This document shows positions 45,931 through 57,440 of a stretch of 64,000 bases of DNA, in pieces. Within the stretch, counting starts at the first letter, position 1. Every line of letters begins with the position of its first letter. The translations under genes were made by a program, and so were the position numbers. Under the pieces are notes generated by a model. The model made no database searches. It saw only the letters and a list, made by a program, of their open reading frames with translations, and was not told the DNA's origin. The DNA is from Tupaia tana (lineage: Eukaryota > Chordata > Mammalia > Scandentia > Tupaiidae). The stretch spans positions 75,257,791 through 75,321,790 of the forward strand of contig JAKSZU010000013.1 in the NCBI GenBank assembly GCA_026018925.1, in the 5' to 3' direction.

Positions 45931-46550
45931 TAATTTTTATAATTTATTTATAATGTATCCTTTATAATTTCTTATTTACACATATTTGTACATCCTTGTA
46001 GGGTACAATATGGATTTTCAAAATATGTGTGCAATGTATGATAATCAAATCAAGAATATTATCATCTTTAACAAAGAACACCATATTATAATGTGTACTT
46101 TCAAGTTTTGCTCTGCCCATTTTTTGTTTGCTTGTTTGCTTGTTTTGAGATGTTCATATATAAAACTGGCAACATCTCTTTTTGTCACTCTGTTTGGTAT
46201 GCCATTGCACAAGCCATTTGCCCCACCTACATGTAGTCCTGTGTCTGTTAAAAGCTTTTTTCCTGTGCTCTTCTCCACTCCCCACCCTCATGCAGTCTCT
46301 GGTATTTACAGTTGTCTTCTCTGCTCCTATGTCTTCAAGTCTTTCCGTTCTGCCATAGAGTGCAGATATTTGGTTTTCCTACTTTATTCTATTTTATCTT
46401 GTCTATTCAAGTCATCCTTAGTCTTCTTTCTTTCTCTCTGTTTACCTCCTCTTAGTTTTCTTTTCTATATATCCTGAACCTTTACTCCTTAGTTTTCCTT
46501 CCACTACTGTAGAATACTCATGAAATATAAGCTGTGATAAAAGAAGTAAA
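45931..46550 (-). mobile_element. L1 3' UTR fragment
   Basis: Reverse L1 3' UTR layout: TACATCCTTGTAGGGTACAA, AATGTGTGCAATGTATGATA, AATCAAGAATATTATCATC, a C-rich CTCCACTCCCCACCCTC block and TCTCTGGTATTTAC. The 163-residue open frame at 45986-46477 is a chance frame antisense to this UTR. Confidence 0.7.
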
Positions 46551-47649
46551 TCATTAGTGCTTCCATAAGATCTCCATACATCATCCTCCAATTTTGGTTT
46601 TTATAAGCCTAATGGAGGGCTTAGACCAATATGCAGAGATTCACACTAAATTATGTAAGACTTTCTTCATTTTGCTAGCATTCAAATTTCAGTACTACCC
46701 TACAGCTATAAAGTTCATGAAAGTTTTGAAAATAAATTTTTGTATTTATTTTCAGTTACCCTAACTTCTGCTCTTGTTGCTTGCTAAGTAATTTTTATTT
46801 TTGAAACATACTACTTGACCCAATAAAAATATGCAAAGGGAATCACTGGCAGTTAGTTTAAAAAGCCTATTAACTGATATATTTATTTACATAAAATAGG
46901 TCTGTTAGTGTCATCTAAGCAGAGCTTAAAGGAAAATAACCACATGCTCTCATAGACCTAAGAAAAAGAATGAGACTAGTATGAGAATGGAAAGACGATG
47001 ATCAGAAGTTCGGTCATGTTGCTTTAGGCATCCTTGGAAAAGGTTTACTTTATTATTAAATCACTTATTTTACTTATAAATTCATGAAGGCACACACTGC
47101 CTCGTAACATATGTCTGCTAGTGAGTTCACCATATTTGTCTAAATTCAATTTCTATTCTTCCAGCTTACAGATAATGAAGACAAATAGGTTTCATATGTC
47201 ATTCTGTCACTGCTTCATGAAGACTTTTAAGAATCCATCACCCACTGCCTAGATACTTTATTTAACATGTACAGAAACTTCCTTTGTCCATCGATTTGTG
47301 TAAATAAGGAAAAAATAAGTGATCTTTGAGTTTTAATATAAACAACCTGTCACCCTTTCATATTTACGTATGCTTTTGGAATTAATTAAAGTTGAAACTC
47401 TTTATCTAATATTATAGCTTAAATTGTTTTCAAAACATACTGGAGTTTAAAAATAAACACCAACTTTTATGTATTATTTTTATACATTGATATTATAAAG
47501 ATACAGAGCTCACATAATCAATGTTTTATTTCCTTACTAATTTGTCCTATACTCTGTCCATTTATTTTTGTTTTCAATTTTATAGGAATGTCAGTAAGAT
47601 TTTATTTAAATAAATATTTATTTAATTTTATATATTCACTCATTTATTT
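46551..47649. other. Unassigned DNA
   Basis: No gene is seen. AAATTCATGAAGGCACACACTG near 47083 faintly recalls an L2 or MIR 3' end, but it is too eroded to call. Confidence 0.4.
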
Positions 47650-47917
47650 TAGAGAGTTTTTTTTGTTTTGTTTTTTTTTTTGCTTTAGGGCACGTACGCT
47701 CACCAGACAGAGAGAGACAGAGAGACAGAAAGTGAGAAATCACCCCCCAGGGGGGATGGCCACACCGCAATCCCTTCTCCTCCATTCTCCTCTCGGGATC
47801 TTGGGCACGCATGCACACGCGCCCTGCATGAGTTTAAGCCACCGGGTCCGGGACTTGAACCACGGTCGACTACATGGGAATCCAGCGACACAGTCATTAC
47901 GCTCACTGCTGGTCCCA
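47650..47917 (-). mobile_element. Family I SINE
   Basis: Reverse copy with a TTTTGTTTTG tail side and an intact CCCCCCAGGGGGG palindrome near 47742. The head ends CTCACTGCTGGTCCC. Confidence 0.93.
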
Positions 47918-48394
47918 ATATTTTTAATGTAGTTTTAAGCTTTTTATAGCTTATTATATTTTTCACTTTGATTTCATAAGTGTTCTTGTGACTATCTCCA
48001 GGACATCCAAGGATGTATCTTGTGAGCCCACCAGTCGAACAAAACGAGCCTTCCTCATTCTCAGTTATTTTTTCCTTGTCACTTTTCTAACCAATGCCCT
48101 TTGATCCACATTAATGGCCTTAGCAATAAACTGATTCCCTGATACTATGGACTGAATTGTATCTTTCCATTTCATCTTCTACTCTTAGTATGAAGCCCTT
48201 ACACCCATTATATGTTGATTATCCTTTAAATGAAATGCTTGGAATCTGAATTTCATTTTTTTTTTTTTTGAATTTGGAATGTTTGCATATACACAATGAC
48301 GTATCCTGGGGATAGGACCAAGTTTAAGCACACAATTTATTTATGTTTTATATTCACCTTACACACATGGCCTGAAGACAATTTTATATAATTT

Positions 48395-48960
48395 TAATGG
48401 TCTTGTGAATAAAACCCTTTGTGAGCTTGTTTGCATAGCGTAATCTGAGTGTGCTTAGAAAAGTCACATTGCAGCTGGAAGTGTCTTACCACCCCCTTGG
48501 GAATGTTGAGTAAACTGTATGTTGACACATGAGTGTAGGTTCTGCCCAAGTTCCATTTTGCCTTGCTACATAATGCCCGGAGTCCCAACGGAACTCTGAA
48601 AAGAATATCCACCAACAAGATCCTCCCAGATAAGGTCCTCTGACTTTGGACTTCCACTTTTCAGTACTTAATAAATCTCTATTCTTTTTTTTTTAACCAA
48701 TTATTTTATTTTTAACCTTATTTATTTATTCATTCATTCATTCATTTAAATTTGAGCAGAGAGGGACAGAGTGAGAGCAAGAGAGACAAAGTGAGACAGC
48801 AAACCTCCAGGTCCTGGTCTTGAACCGCGGTCGGCCATGTGGGAGTCCAGCGCCCTTAACCACCACACCACCTGCCAACCCCAATAAATCTCTATTCTTT
48901 GTAAATTACTCAGGCAAAGGTGTTTCTTTTATTAGCAACATAATGGACGAAAATGTTAGC
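48395..48960 (+). mobile_element. MaLR-like LTR 3' part, split by a SINE
   Basis: CCTCTGACTTTGGACTTCCAC, then AATAAATCTCTATTCTTT (R region with polyadenylation signal), resume after the SINE as TGTAAATTACTCAGGCAAAG and GTGTTTCTTTTATTAGCAAC. This is the typical end of a MaLR/ERVL LTR. The 5' part is too diverged to place; GGACTGAATTGTATC near 48150 might be its start. Confidence 0.6.
48688..48882 (-). mobile_element. Family II short SINE inside LTR
   Basis: Reverse copy flanked by the perfect 18-bp duplication AATAAATCTCTATTCTTT (48670 and 48883). This duplicates the LTR polyadenylation signal on both sides. Confidence 0.95.
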
Positions 48961-49715
48961 CTACCTATCTTTAATTCATGAGGTCTTTGAGACACAGATT
49001 TCTCATCTGCCTGAGCTTCAAAATGTAAACCTTTGATTCACAATTAATATAGCCTGCTGTGTAGTATATAGACTCCCTACTTCTAGTACTGAAAAGCAGA
49101 CATGCCCCCACGGACAAGGCATTTTATCTAAGCTTGCTTTAATTCTTGCATCCTTACCCTGTGGAAAGAATTGGTTTAGGACAAAGCTGCTGACATTTCT
49201 CACTTCTATCTGTCCTGAATAAATTACAAAAGCTACAGTGACTTCCTGAGTGTGTAGTAGAAGTAGAGTGGTGATATTTGTTGCCCAGAAGAATCAGGCC
49301 AATGAGTAAAAACACCAGAGCCTAAAGCCAGTTCAATTTCTTGTAAGTGACTCCTCTTTCTACAGCTAAACTTCATCCCCCACTTTGAAAACTACTTCTT
49401 GTAGATTTCAAGTGCTGTTTGTGATACTAATAGAGAGCCCAAATCATTTTATTAAGACTATAGGAACTGTTAGCTCATCATTTCCTCTTCTCAACAATTT
49501 TATTAGTCATTCAAAAGTAATTACTTAGTTTCCTCAATTTTAATTACTCTGCAGAACAATTAGGAGTGCTTAATTTACATGTCACTTGGAAAAAGATGGG
49601 GAAAAAATTTTGCTTTCTGTGGTTTCTGTTACTCACAGGCTCACATTAGTCTGAAATAAGTGAGTAAAATTCAGTACAAAAGATATTTTGAGAAAGAGTG
49701 AGAGAGATGGAAATA
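48961..49715. other. Unassigned DNA
   Basis: No repeat or gene recognised. Confidence 0.5.
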
Positions 49716-49719
49716 GAGA

Positions 49720-49935
49720 TCCATTCGTACACTTTATTACAACATATTTATTGTTTTAGTTGCCCTATTATTACTGTTGTTAATCTCGATGTATTGCTAA
49801 TTTATAAATTAAACTTCTTCATAGGTATGCATGTATTGGAGAAACATAATGTGTATATCGGGCTCAAGGTTTCAGACATCCGCTGGGGCTCTCGAGATAT
49901 AGCCCCTGAGTACAAAGTGTGGGGGTGCTTCTGTA
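49720..49935 (+). mobile_element. Tigger-family 3' end fragment
   Basis: ATTACTGTTGTTAATCTCG, GCTAATTTATAAATTAAACTTC, ATAGGTATGCATGTATTGG and GTTTCAGACATCCGCTGGGG follow the same order as the 3' part of the Tigger element at 8830-9002, but with no 5' end. The right terminal repeat is decayed. Confidence 0.7.
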
Positions 49936-50082
49936 TTGGTCCTTTGCCTTGTCTAGCTGCACACCGGATTAACGAAGAGAAAAATACTAGTGTCTGTGTT
50001 CCATCCTGAGTGCTATTAATAAGATTGATCTGATTTGCAGCCTCGTCATTGAAATTTAACAAAACTTAAAAATGCCAGTGTG

Positions 50083-50321
50083 TGGGACCAGCAGATGACA
50101 TAATGGTTATGTCTCTGGACTCCCATGTAGTTGACCGTGGTTCAAATTCCAGACCTGGTGGCTTAAGATTCATGTGGGTGTGTGTGTGTGTGGGTGTGCC
50201 CAAAATCCCAAGAGGAGAATGGAGGAGAAAGGATTGTAGCATGGCCATCTATCATGGTGGTTTTTCACTTTCTGTTTTTCTGACTCTCTGTTTCTCCAAC
50301 AAGCATAAGCACCCTAGCAAG

Positions 50322-50356
<35 letters not shown>

Positions 50357-50357
50357 G
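50083..50357 (+). mobile_element. Family I SINE with long A tail
   Basis: GGGACCAGCAGATGACATAATGG head, a GT-expanded segment at 50174-50199, end box CCCTAGCAAGAAA, and an A34 tail. The flanks both contain CCAGTGTG. Confidence 0.92.
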
Positions 50358-50369
50358 TCCCAGTGTGAC

Positions 50370-51030
50370 TCTAATGTATTCTTTTACCAAGCTATCATCT
50401 TACATTGTCAGGTAAGCTTCACTTAGATGACTTTAAGGCAGTCACTCAAGATTTTAAGCACCATATTCTCTCGTCTCTCTTTCTCTCTGTGTGTGTGTGT
50501 TGTGTGTGTGTGTGTGTGTATCGGGTTAACTCAGTAGCACAGTGTAATTTTCCTTTTTCCTAAAAAGAGGCACAGTTTCTTTCTTTTTTTTTTTTTTTTT
50601 TTTCCCCCAGTAGTCTTACAGTCTTGCTATTGCAGTATAAACTGAGTATTGTCTAGAGAATGCTGGCCAATACAACAGCCAATTAAACCCATATGCTATT
50701 AAACAGTTGAAAATGGTTAGCCTTTGTTACTTTGGCCTCTACATGTTGGTTTCAGTGATCTCTTAACTCTTTTGAACTATGTGAAAACAAAACATCACCT
50801 TAGCTTAGCATGTCTCATGGATAGAATAGCATCCCCTGCTAACTAGCAATAAAAACCTAAAAAATAAAAAATATATATTTTTTAGGAAAAAAATGGCACT
50901 TCATATAAAATTTTAAATGTGTATAACTAGCTAGAAAACATTTTATGTCTAGGAATGTATTTTGCATGAATTCTTCAAATAGAAACCAAAGTAGAGTTTC
51001 TGTGATGTTCTTCGTAACTATTCATTAATT
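50370..51030. other. Unassigned DNA with GT and T tracts
   Basis: (GT)n at 50489-50518 and T18 near 50584-50603. Otherwise nothing is recognised. Confidence 0.5.
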
Positions 51031-51034
51031 CCTT

Positions 51035-51560
51035 CTATATTATTGAACCCCTAAAATATGTCAAAAACTATACAAGGAACTGGAAATAAAATGATGTGCA
51101 AAATGATCCAGTTCATGCCTTCATAGAGGCTATAGACTAGTGAACAGAAAAATTAAATATTCACACAGATGGTTAGATATAAACGGTGAAAGAAGTATGA
51201 GAATAAATAGAGGATTCTATGAGAACGTGGTGGTGGAGTGTCTCTATTAAGATATACTAAGGTGAATATTATTGAGTTGGTTACATTTAGTTGAACATTT
51301 CATGAATAAGTAAGAGGATGGAAAAGGGAAGGGTTAATTGGGAAGAGAAATTAAACTATAGGATAGAAATTAGTCTGCGAAATAGAAAAAATATCTCCTA
51401 AGAAAGAGACATTTTGCCCGAGATATGACACAGGGATGACAAGAAAGAACAATTTACCATATAAAGGGGTTTGTATGTTCAAAGGGATGAGCAAAGAACA
51501 TTTGAGGGACTGAAATAAGGTCATTGTTACTTCAACATCCCAGTTTCAACTCTGATAGAA
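51035..51560 (-). mobile_element. L2 LINE 3' end
   Basis: Reverse L2 3'-end order: TTGAACCCCTAAAATATGTC, AAGGAACTGGAAATAAAATG, GTTCATGCCTTCATAGAGGC, CTATAGACTAGTG, then GAACATTTGAGGGACTGAAA-type text. It is ancient and diverged. Confidence 0.6.
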
Positions 51561-51659
51561 ACTCTTCAAGAAGATTAACAATGAAATAAATAAATTATCC
51601 TACTTTCATAACATATGATCTTATAAAAACAGGTAGATAAAGAGTTTCTACAGATAGAA

Positions 51660-51880
51660 GGCCAATCAGAGGTATGATGGTGAAGGCAGCTAGAACCCAC
51701 ATGGCCAACTGCCCCATGAGTCTGGGACCCAGCATCTTGAAAAACATGGTAGTTAAATGTTTACGTGTGCCCAAAAGTCCCAGAAAGAGAGATAGAGGAA
51801 AGGAGATGCTTTCTCAATTTCCTTGTCTCTCAGTCTCCAGTGAGTGTGTGTGCACCCTCTAGCAAGTTAAAAAAAATTAT
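51660..51880 (+). mobile_element. Family I SINE, old copy
   Basis: The head is eroded. CCACATGGCCAACTGCCCC, GTGTGCCCAAAAGTCCCAG, TCTCTCAGTCTCCAGTGAG and CACCCTCTAGCAAG remain in order. Confidence 0.75.
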
Positions 51881-52314
51881 ATATAAATAAATGATAGCTG
51901 ATCTATTGTTAACTGAAAATGACAAAAATGTTTCTTAAAACAATGCCTACATTTAGTAGAAAGTGAATATAGGACCTCAGAGTCTAAAGTGGAGTCTGAA
52001 TTTTGCCTAAAGGAAGAAGAGTGGCAAGAATTTATAGGAACTTCGTGATAGGAAACAAAGAATCTATGTCACAGAAATTAAGTAAGAACAAACAAATTGT
52101 GAATATTCAGGCTCTGGTAGGAATATTCATGGCACAAGGGCTAGACTATTTTGTCAGTGTTTGTAAGACACATTGTAATGGCTAAGATATGTTAGTGAAT
52201 AAAAGACAAAAGTTGAAAACAATCAGTAGCACATAGAGGATAGCTCAAGTCATCCCATGAAATAGGCAGGGAGAGCTCCATAGAACAGAAAGCTTCAACT
52301 TGATCATTCCTTTA

Positions 52315-52640
52315 TTTATTATTCAACAATTATTTATGGAGCATTTGTTGCATGAAATTATTTCCCCATCTATCAGTGACACAGCAGTAAAAAATACTGT
52401 CAGGTTACTTACATTTATGAAAATCATGCTCTAGTGTATTGTAAAATACTAAAGCAAGGACAAGTCTAGAATAAAAGCCAGCAAAGGAGTCTGGAAAGGA
52501 TCTGCCAGAGAAGAGAGAGTAAATCTGAAAGAAAATGTGGTACTTAAAGTGGGTAGGGAAGGACAGGCAATGGAGAGGGAGAAAGAAAACTTGAGAACAG
52601 AGTCACTGAGACCCAATGCTAGATGTATCAATCTAAAAAT
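52315..52640 (-). mobile_element. L2 LINE 3' end
   Basis: TTATTCAACAATTATTTATGG, GCATTTGTTGCATGAAAT, GTGACACAGCAGTAAAAAAT and CATGCTCTAGTG match the reversed 3' terminus of L2. It starts anew relative to the copy at 51035, so it is a second insertion. Confidence 0.6.
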
Positions 52641-52696
52641 ATCTCCTGGATCATCTTCTAGGCCTGGAAGGTCATGTGCCCTACTGCTGATAATCT

Positions 52697-52981
52697 TTCT
52701 TTCTTTCTTTTTTTTTTTTCCAGAGATTTTTACTATAGGGCTTATGTGCTTGCGAGAGAAACAGAGACCAAAAGCAAGAAATCACCCCCTAAGGAGGATG
52801 GTCATGCTGCAATCCCTTCTCCATTCTCCTCTTGGGATTTTGGGCATGCACACACACACACAAACACACACACACACACACACACACACTGTGAGTTTTA
52901 AGCCACCAGATCAGAGAATCAAACAGCAGTTGACTACATAGGAGTCCAGCCACATAACAATTGCACCATCTTCTGGTCCCA
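52697..52981 (-). mobile_element. Family I SINE with (CA)n
   Basis: Reverse copy from CCAGAGATTTTTACTATAGGG to CCATCTTCTGGTCCC. (CA)n at 52849-52889 replaces the GCACGC segment. A CTTT-rich T tail lies on the left. Confidence 0.9.
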
Positions 52982-52984
52982 GTA

Positions 52985-53249
52985 TTTTTTTATTAAGAGA
53001 TTTTTGCCTTAAGCCCCGTGTGCTCACCTGAGAGAGAGAGACAGAGACAGAGACAGTGATAAGGAAAGTGAGAAATCACCTCCCAGGGGATGGCCATGTT
53101 ACAATCTCTTCTCTCCATCCTCCTCCTGGGATCTCAGGAACATGCGCACATGCACCCAGGGTGATTTTCGAGCCACCAGTCAGAGACTTAAACCATGGTT
53201 GGCCATGTGAGAGTCCAGCCACATAACTGCTAGGCCATCTGCTGTCCCC
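52985..53249 (-). mobile_element. Family I SINE, old copy
   Basis: Reverse copy lying in tandem with the previous one: AAGAGATTTTTGCCTTAAGCC, a GAGAGACAGAGACAG tract, and a head ending CCATCTGCTGTCCCC. Confidence 0.85.
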
Positions 53250-53339
53250 TGATAAACATCTTTTCAGTAAATCTGTGCATGATAATTAACATGCAATGCA
53301 GATAGTGAGATGTGTCATAAAAGATAAATAATGTAGGTC

Positions 53340-53535
53340 ATCATGATGAGATGGTGTGTGCTGCAAGGGTACTGTGCTCCATAGGCCCAGAGGGAGGCCC
53401 AGGTTTGATTCCCAGTTCAACCTAAAGCCCTGATGTGGTGGCACAATCCTGTAGTACTCAACATCCTTGTTGAGGCAGGAGGATAAACACCCAGCAAGAT
53501 CCTGTTCAAAAACAGGAAAAGAAAAAAAAAAGAAA
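53340..53535 (+). mobile_element. Composite tRNA / 7SL-like SINE
   Basis: The left part (about 53345-53425) has a tRNA-like form with B box GGTTTGATTCC at 53404. The right part (about 53430-53515) has GATGTGGTGGCACAATCCTG, then GTTGAGGCAGGAGGAT, CAGCAAGATCCTGTTC and an A-rich tail, the order seen in Alu/B1-type 7SL-derived SINEs, with the middle shortened as in B1-like monomers. Only one copy is in this window. Dimeric tRNA/7SL SINEs are known in some rodents and tree shrews. Subfamily unknown. Confidence 0.65.
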
Positions 53536-53811
53536 AGAAATAAAGGAAAACAATAGCTGAATTGGTTCAGAAGAAGGATACCCCTAAATGTGAGAAAATA
53601 TGCCACACTCCAGCTGCAGAAGTGAAGATGCATAATCTGTTAATGTATACATGATGCAAAGATGACAGAGCCAGATTTCTTCTTACGTGAGTTTTTATTA
53701 TAACCTCAGATTCTGTCACATGTAGGGTTAGTGATCCTAAAGTGATACTGGCATAGTTCTGTGACTTGACATTGTCATAACTCCAAGAGTTTTAAAAAAA
53801 TAGGTAAAGAG

Positions 53812-54062
53812 GAACCAGGAAATGGTATAACGGTTGCATCACTGGACTCCCACATATTCAATTACTGTTGGAGTCCCAGATCCAGTGACTTAAAACTCAC
53901 TCTGGGTGCGTGTGCATGCATGCCCAAAATCCCGAAAGGAGAATGGAGAAGAAGGGATTGTGGTGTGGCCAACCCCCTGGGGGGTAATTTCTTGCTTTCT
54001 GTCTCTGTCTTTTTCTATATCTCTGGTGAGCACATGTGCCTTATAGCAAAAAAGTCTCTAAA
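53812..54062 (+). mobile_element. Family I SINE
   Basis: GAACCAGGAAATGGTATAACGG head, B box TGTTGGAGTCC (decayed), and end box CCTTATAGCAAAAAAGTCTC. Flanked by the 18-bp duplication AAAAAAATAGGTAAAGAG (53794 and 54063). Confidence 0.94.
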
Positions 54063-54080
54063 AAAAAAATAGGTAAAGAG

Positions 54081-55130
54081 ATGTACTACAAATTTTCTTA
54101 CTGTCTCAAAAGAGCAGCGTGTTATTCTGGTACTTACTGATAAGCAAACAGAAATAGTTAGCATGATTTTTTAAATAATGTGAAATGCAGAAAGTATAAA
54201 ATGCAAGCCACATAGAATATATTTATAGACTTTTGTTGCTGAAATGGCAATTTCAATGCATTTGCCTTTTCAAAATAACAACAAGCATCTGAGGACCTGT
54301 GTAAGAAATTTAGTGGTACCACAGTTGAATCTGGAAATCTTTCTCATTAGTTAATTCTTCATTAAAAAAAAAAAAAATCCAACCTATTTTGCAGGGTGTT
54401 GGCATTATTCCAAAGGTAGTTTGACCCTGTAAGCAAAACATGGTGGAGAGGTTCTTTTTTTAGCAAACATACATTCCAATGAACCATCACTTTAGTACTA
54501 ATATCACCTTTCATGTATTTATATATTTCAGCATATGACAGCTTGAATGTGTGTTGCTAAGATTTATTTGATAGGGTGTTGTCCCATTTTCATTGCCCAT
54601 CTCGTTTTTTTTTTTTTTCTTTTCTTTCCTACAGATAATATAAATCAAAATCTTGGTGTCATAAAACCTAATTGTACATCTTGCCATTCTGCATCATTTT
54701 AAAAGAGTACTATACATGAAGAGTGCTTTATGTATTTGAGTGGTTTATTTGCCTCTTCTGTAAGATAATACAAATGACAATCAGCTTAGGAACCCACACA
54801 TGGCAGATTTTCATGGTACTATTATATCAGTTTAGGTGCTATATATGAAACCTGATGAGCCTAGTAATAACTTTATAAAACAAGGTTATCAAAGGAGTGC
54901 CGATTTCAGCAGGAAAGAGAATCATCCACAACTGGCAATCTCTGTAGACTGCCAAATTACCCAAAATCCTATTCTGCAAAGCAGTAATCTTTAATGTACC
55001 AATAAAAAGTAACTCTTTTCGGGATAGCTATTGTGCTTGTAATTGCACACTCAGAAAGTAATTTGCATAATATTGCAAAGGATCACAAAAACATGCTGAT
55101 AAAATAGGTAATTTAGTATGACTGGGAAAC
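54081..55130. other. Unassigned DNA
   Basis: No repeat or gene recognised apart from short A and T runs. Confidence 0.5.
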
Positions 55131-55139
55131 CAATTGCCC

Positions 55140-55895
55140 ATATGCCAATCTGTCTTTATTTATTCTTCACTCAATTATAAGCACCTACTATGTGCTTGTT
55201 ACAAACGAATCACTGAGAATAAAGATTTTAAAAAGAAATATCTTTTACCCAAAAGGAATCTAGATTTTGGTCTTAAGATGAAAAAAGTAGTGTTTGATAT
55301 TTCTTATTACAGAGGTAGTTATCAAGGATATTTTAGGGAGCAAAATAGTTGGGGGCTTGGGAGCACTGAATCAGATGAGATGATATTTGGTGAATTAGAA
55401 ACAAAGTTGGATAATTTTGGGGAAAATATTTCCTATATAAAAGAAATTTCATGTGAAATGCACAGAAAATAAAAAAGCTGGTGTACTTTGGAGAGAGAAC
55501 ATAGTTTAAGTTGACCAAATAAGAAGGATAAGCTAGGAGAGTGCAGATTGAAAAGTTACGGAGCCAGTTAATAATAAATTTGTATGCCGTGTTAAATACT
55601 TTAGACATAATGCTCAAGGCAATTAGACTCCATTGAAAAATTTATGCTAGAACATGTTCTAATCTTATTTGCATTTTAAAAGATCACTGTGGAGCAGGTT
55701 TTACAGAGAAGCAAGAACCAAGACCTTTTAGGAGGCTCTTGCAGTAATTGAAATGAGTGATGATGTGAGCCAAAATTAAGTTAAAGAAGTGGGATGGAGG
55801 GGAAAGAATAAATGATGAGCTATTAAGAAAGCAGAATTGACGCAACCTGATGGAAGAAAAGGAAGAGTAAAGAGCCAAACGTTAATTTCACTGGG
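55140..55895 (-). mobile_element. L2 LINE, longest copy
   Basis: Reverse L2: AGCACCTACTATGTGCTTGT at the 3' end, then, after about 350 bp of eroded text, ATTAGACTCCATTGAAAAA, AAAAGATCACTGTGGAGCAGG, TTAGGAGGCTCTTGCAGTAA and GAAATGAGTGATGATGTGAG, all in L2 order. The frames at 55134-55472 and 55333-55617 are chance frames. Confidence 0.7.
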
Positions 55896-56042
55896 AAAAA
55901 AATGACATGTTTCTTAGTGAGAATACAGATTCTGTTTGAAATATGCAATTTTAACTCTATAAAGGTTTGATCCAATAGAGTGCTTTAATACATTTTATTG
56001 AACAGGTTCATACATTTTTATCTGTCATTTTTAGTAGAACAA

Positions 56043-56044
<2 letters not shown>

Positions 56045-56120
<76 letters not shown>
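56045..56120. repeat. (CA)n(TA)n compound microsatellite
   Basis: About 21 CA units run directly into about 16 TA units. Confidence 0.95.
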
Positions 56121-56122
<2 letters not shown>

Positions 56123-56152
56123 CTATTTATTTAATAAAAAAATAAGTTTTTT

Positions 56153-56391
56153 TGGGAACCAGCAGTTAGCGTAATGGCTATGTTGCTGGACTCCCACGTA
56201 GTCGACTGTGGTTCGCTTAAAACTCACGCCAGGCGCGTGTGCGTGCGTGCCCAAGATCCCGAGAGGAGAATGGAGGAGAAGGGATTGCGGCGTGACCATC
56301 CCCCCTGGGGGGTGATTTCTCGCTTTCTGTCTCTATGTCTCTCTCTGTCTGTCTGGCGAGCGCACGCGCCCTATAGCGAAAAACTCTCAAA

Positions 56392-56423
<32 letters not shown>
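56153..56423 (+). mobile_element. Family I SINE, internally deleted, (AAT)n tail
   Basis: CpG-rich forward copy. The bases between GGTTCG and CTTAAAACTCACG are missing (about 17 bp), which breaks the B box. The A tail has turned into (AAT)n at 56392-56423. Confidence 0.94.
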
Positions 56424-56425
<2 letters not shown>

Positions 56426-56459
56426 TTTTGTGTATGTTTTGCCTGATTTTGTCCATTGT

Positions 56460-56525
56460 AAATTAAAGAGATAAAATAAACTAATATCTATGAAGTTCTT
56501 AGTTCAATGTCTGGCACATACTCTT
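56460..56525 (+). mobile_element. MIR-like 3' fragment
   Basis: GAAGTTCTTAGTTCAATGTCTGGCAC region, split as GAAGTTCTTAG and TGTCTGGCACATACTC, matches the conserved 3' part of MIR. Confidence 0.5.
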
Positions 56526-57194
56526 TTTTTAAACAAATCTTTTATAAATTTTCCTGTATTTTTCCTTGTAGATATTTATGAAGTAAAAGATGATCACACT
56601 AGTCTTTAAAGGAACAAGTGCAAATTAAGAAGCAATGGTGCATGTTTTTACATGTTTTATCTGAGCATATATATGTAATAGCTAATTCAAAATTTATAAA
56701 CAAATTATGAATTTAATTCCTTCCATTTAAACTCTTGAAAATTTCCTGGTACTTTTTGCTTTTGTGGGTAATAATATTTAATAACTGTTAAACAAGAGCG
56801 TGAAATTATTCACTCATTCATTTTCTTCTATATTTTTAGACTTTATAAACACTTTGGAATAATTATGTTTAATCATATAACTTTCCTATATTTAAAATGC
56901 ATTAAGAGAATAAGTCATACTTAATGAAACTAATTTTTAAACAAAGATTATGCAGACTTAGGAAAGAAGAGAGTACCTAAAGTGACTTCTAGAGATGGAA
57001 CATCTTGGTAAGATAAATAATATGTATTTGAAGTCAGATTGTTCTGTGTTCAATTTTAGGTATCAATTTTTTACTTTATTATAGTTTTATCAACTCAAGT
57101 GTTATACTGTAAGAAGCCCTCAAAAAGTGTGACCTGTTATTCTGCTTTTAACAGCTTTTTAAGATAACACATTCACTTTCTTACAAAAACTTTT
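56526..57194. other. Unassigned AT-rich DNA
   Basis: No repeat or gene recognised. Confidence 0.5.
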
Positions 57195-57440
57195 TAGATT
57201 ATTTATCTATTTTTAATTCATCAGAGGGCAAACAAGAGAAAGAGAGGAAGAAAAGGAAAGTAAAACAGTATCCCTCCAGGGGAAAGGCCATGTTAATTCC
57301 TTTTCTTCCATTTCTCCCTTCTTTGAGGATTTGGGCTTGCACACATATGAGTCTGGTGTACTTTTCCAACTACTCTGTTTTGAGATCCAATAGATCATTT
57401 GGAATCCACGCACTTTAACCACCATGCCACCTGCTGGTCC
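57195..57440 (-). mobile_element. Family I-related SINE, old copy
   Basis: Reverse copy: TTATTTATCTATTTTTAATTC, a purine tract, CTCCAGGGGAAAGGCCATG, and a head ending CCATGCCACCTGCTGGTCC. Confidence 0.8.

Noticed and set aside
45986-46477. 163-residue open frame, the longest in the window
   Set aside because: It lies antisense to recognisable L1 3' UTR, is low in complexity, has no domain, and has no splice or promoter context.
48395-48960. Possible processed gene 3' end because of AATAAA and a clean end
   Set aside because: The text around the signal matches the end of MaLR-type LTRs, and the second AATAAA is a target duplication made by the SINE.
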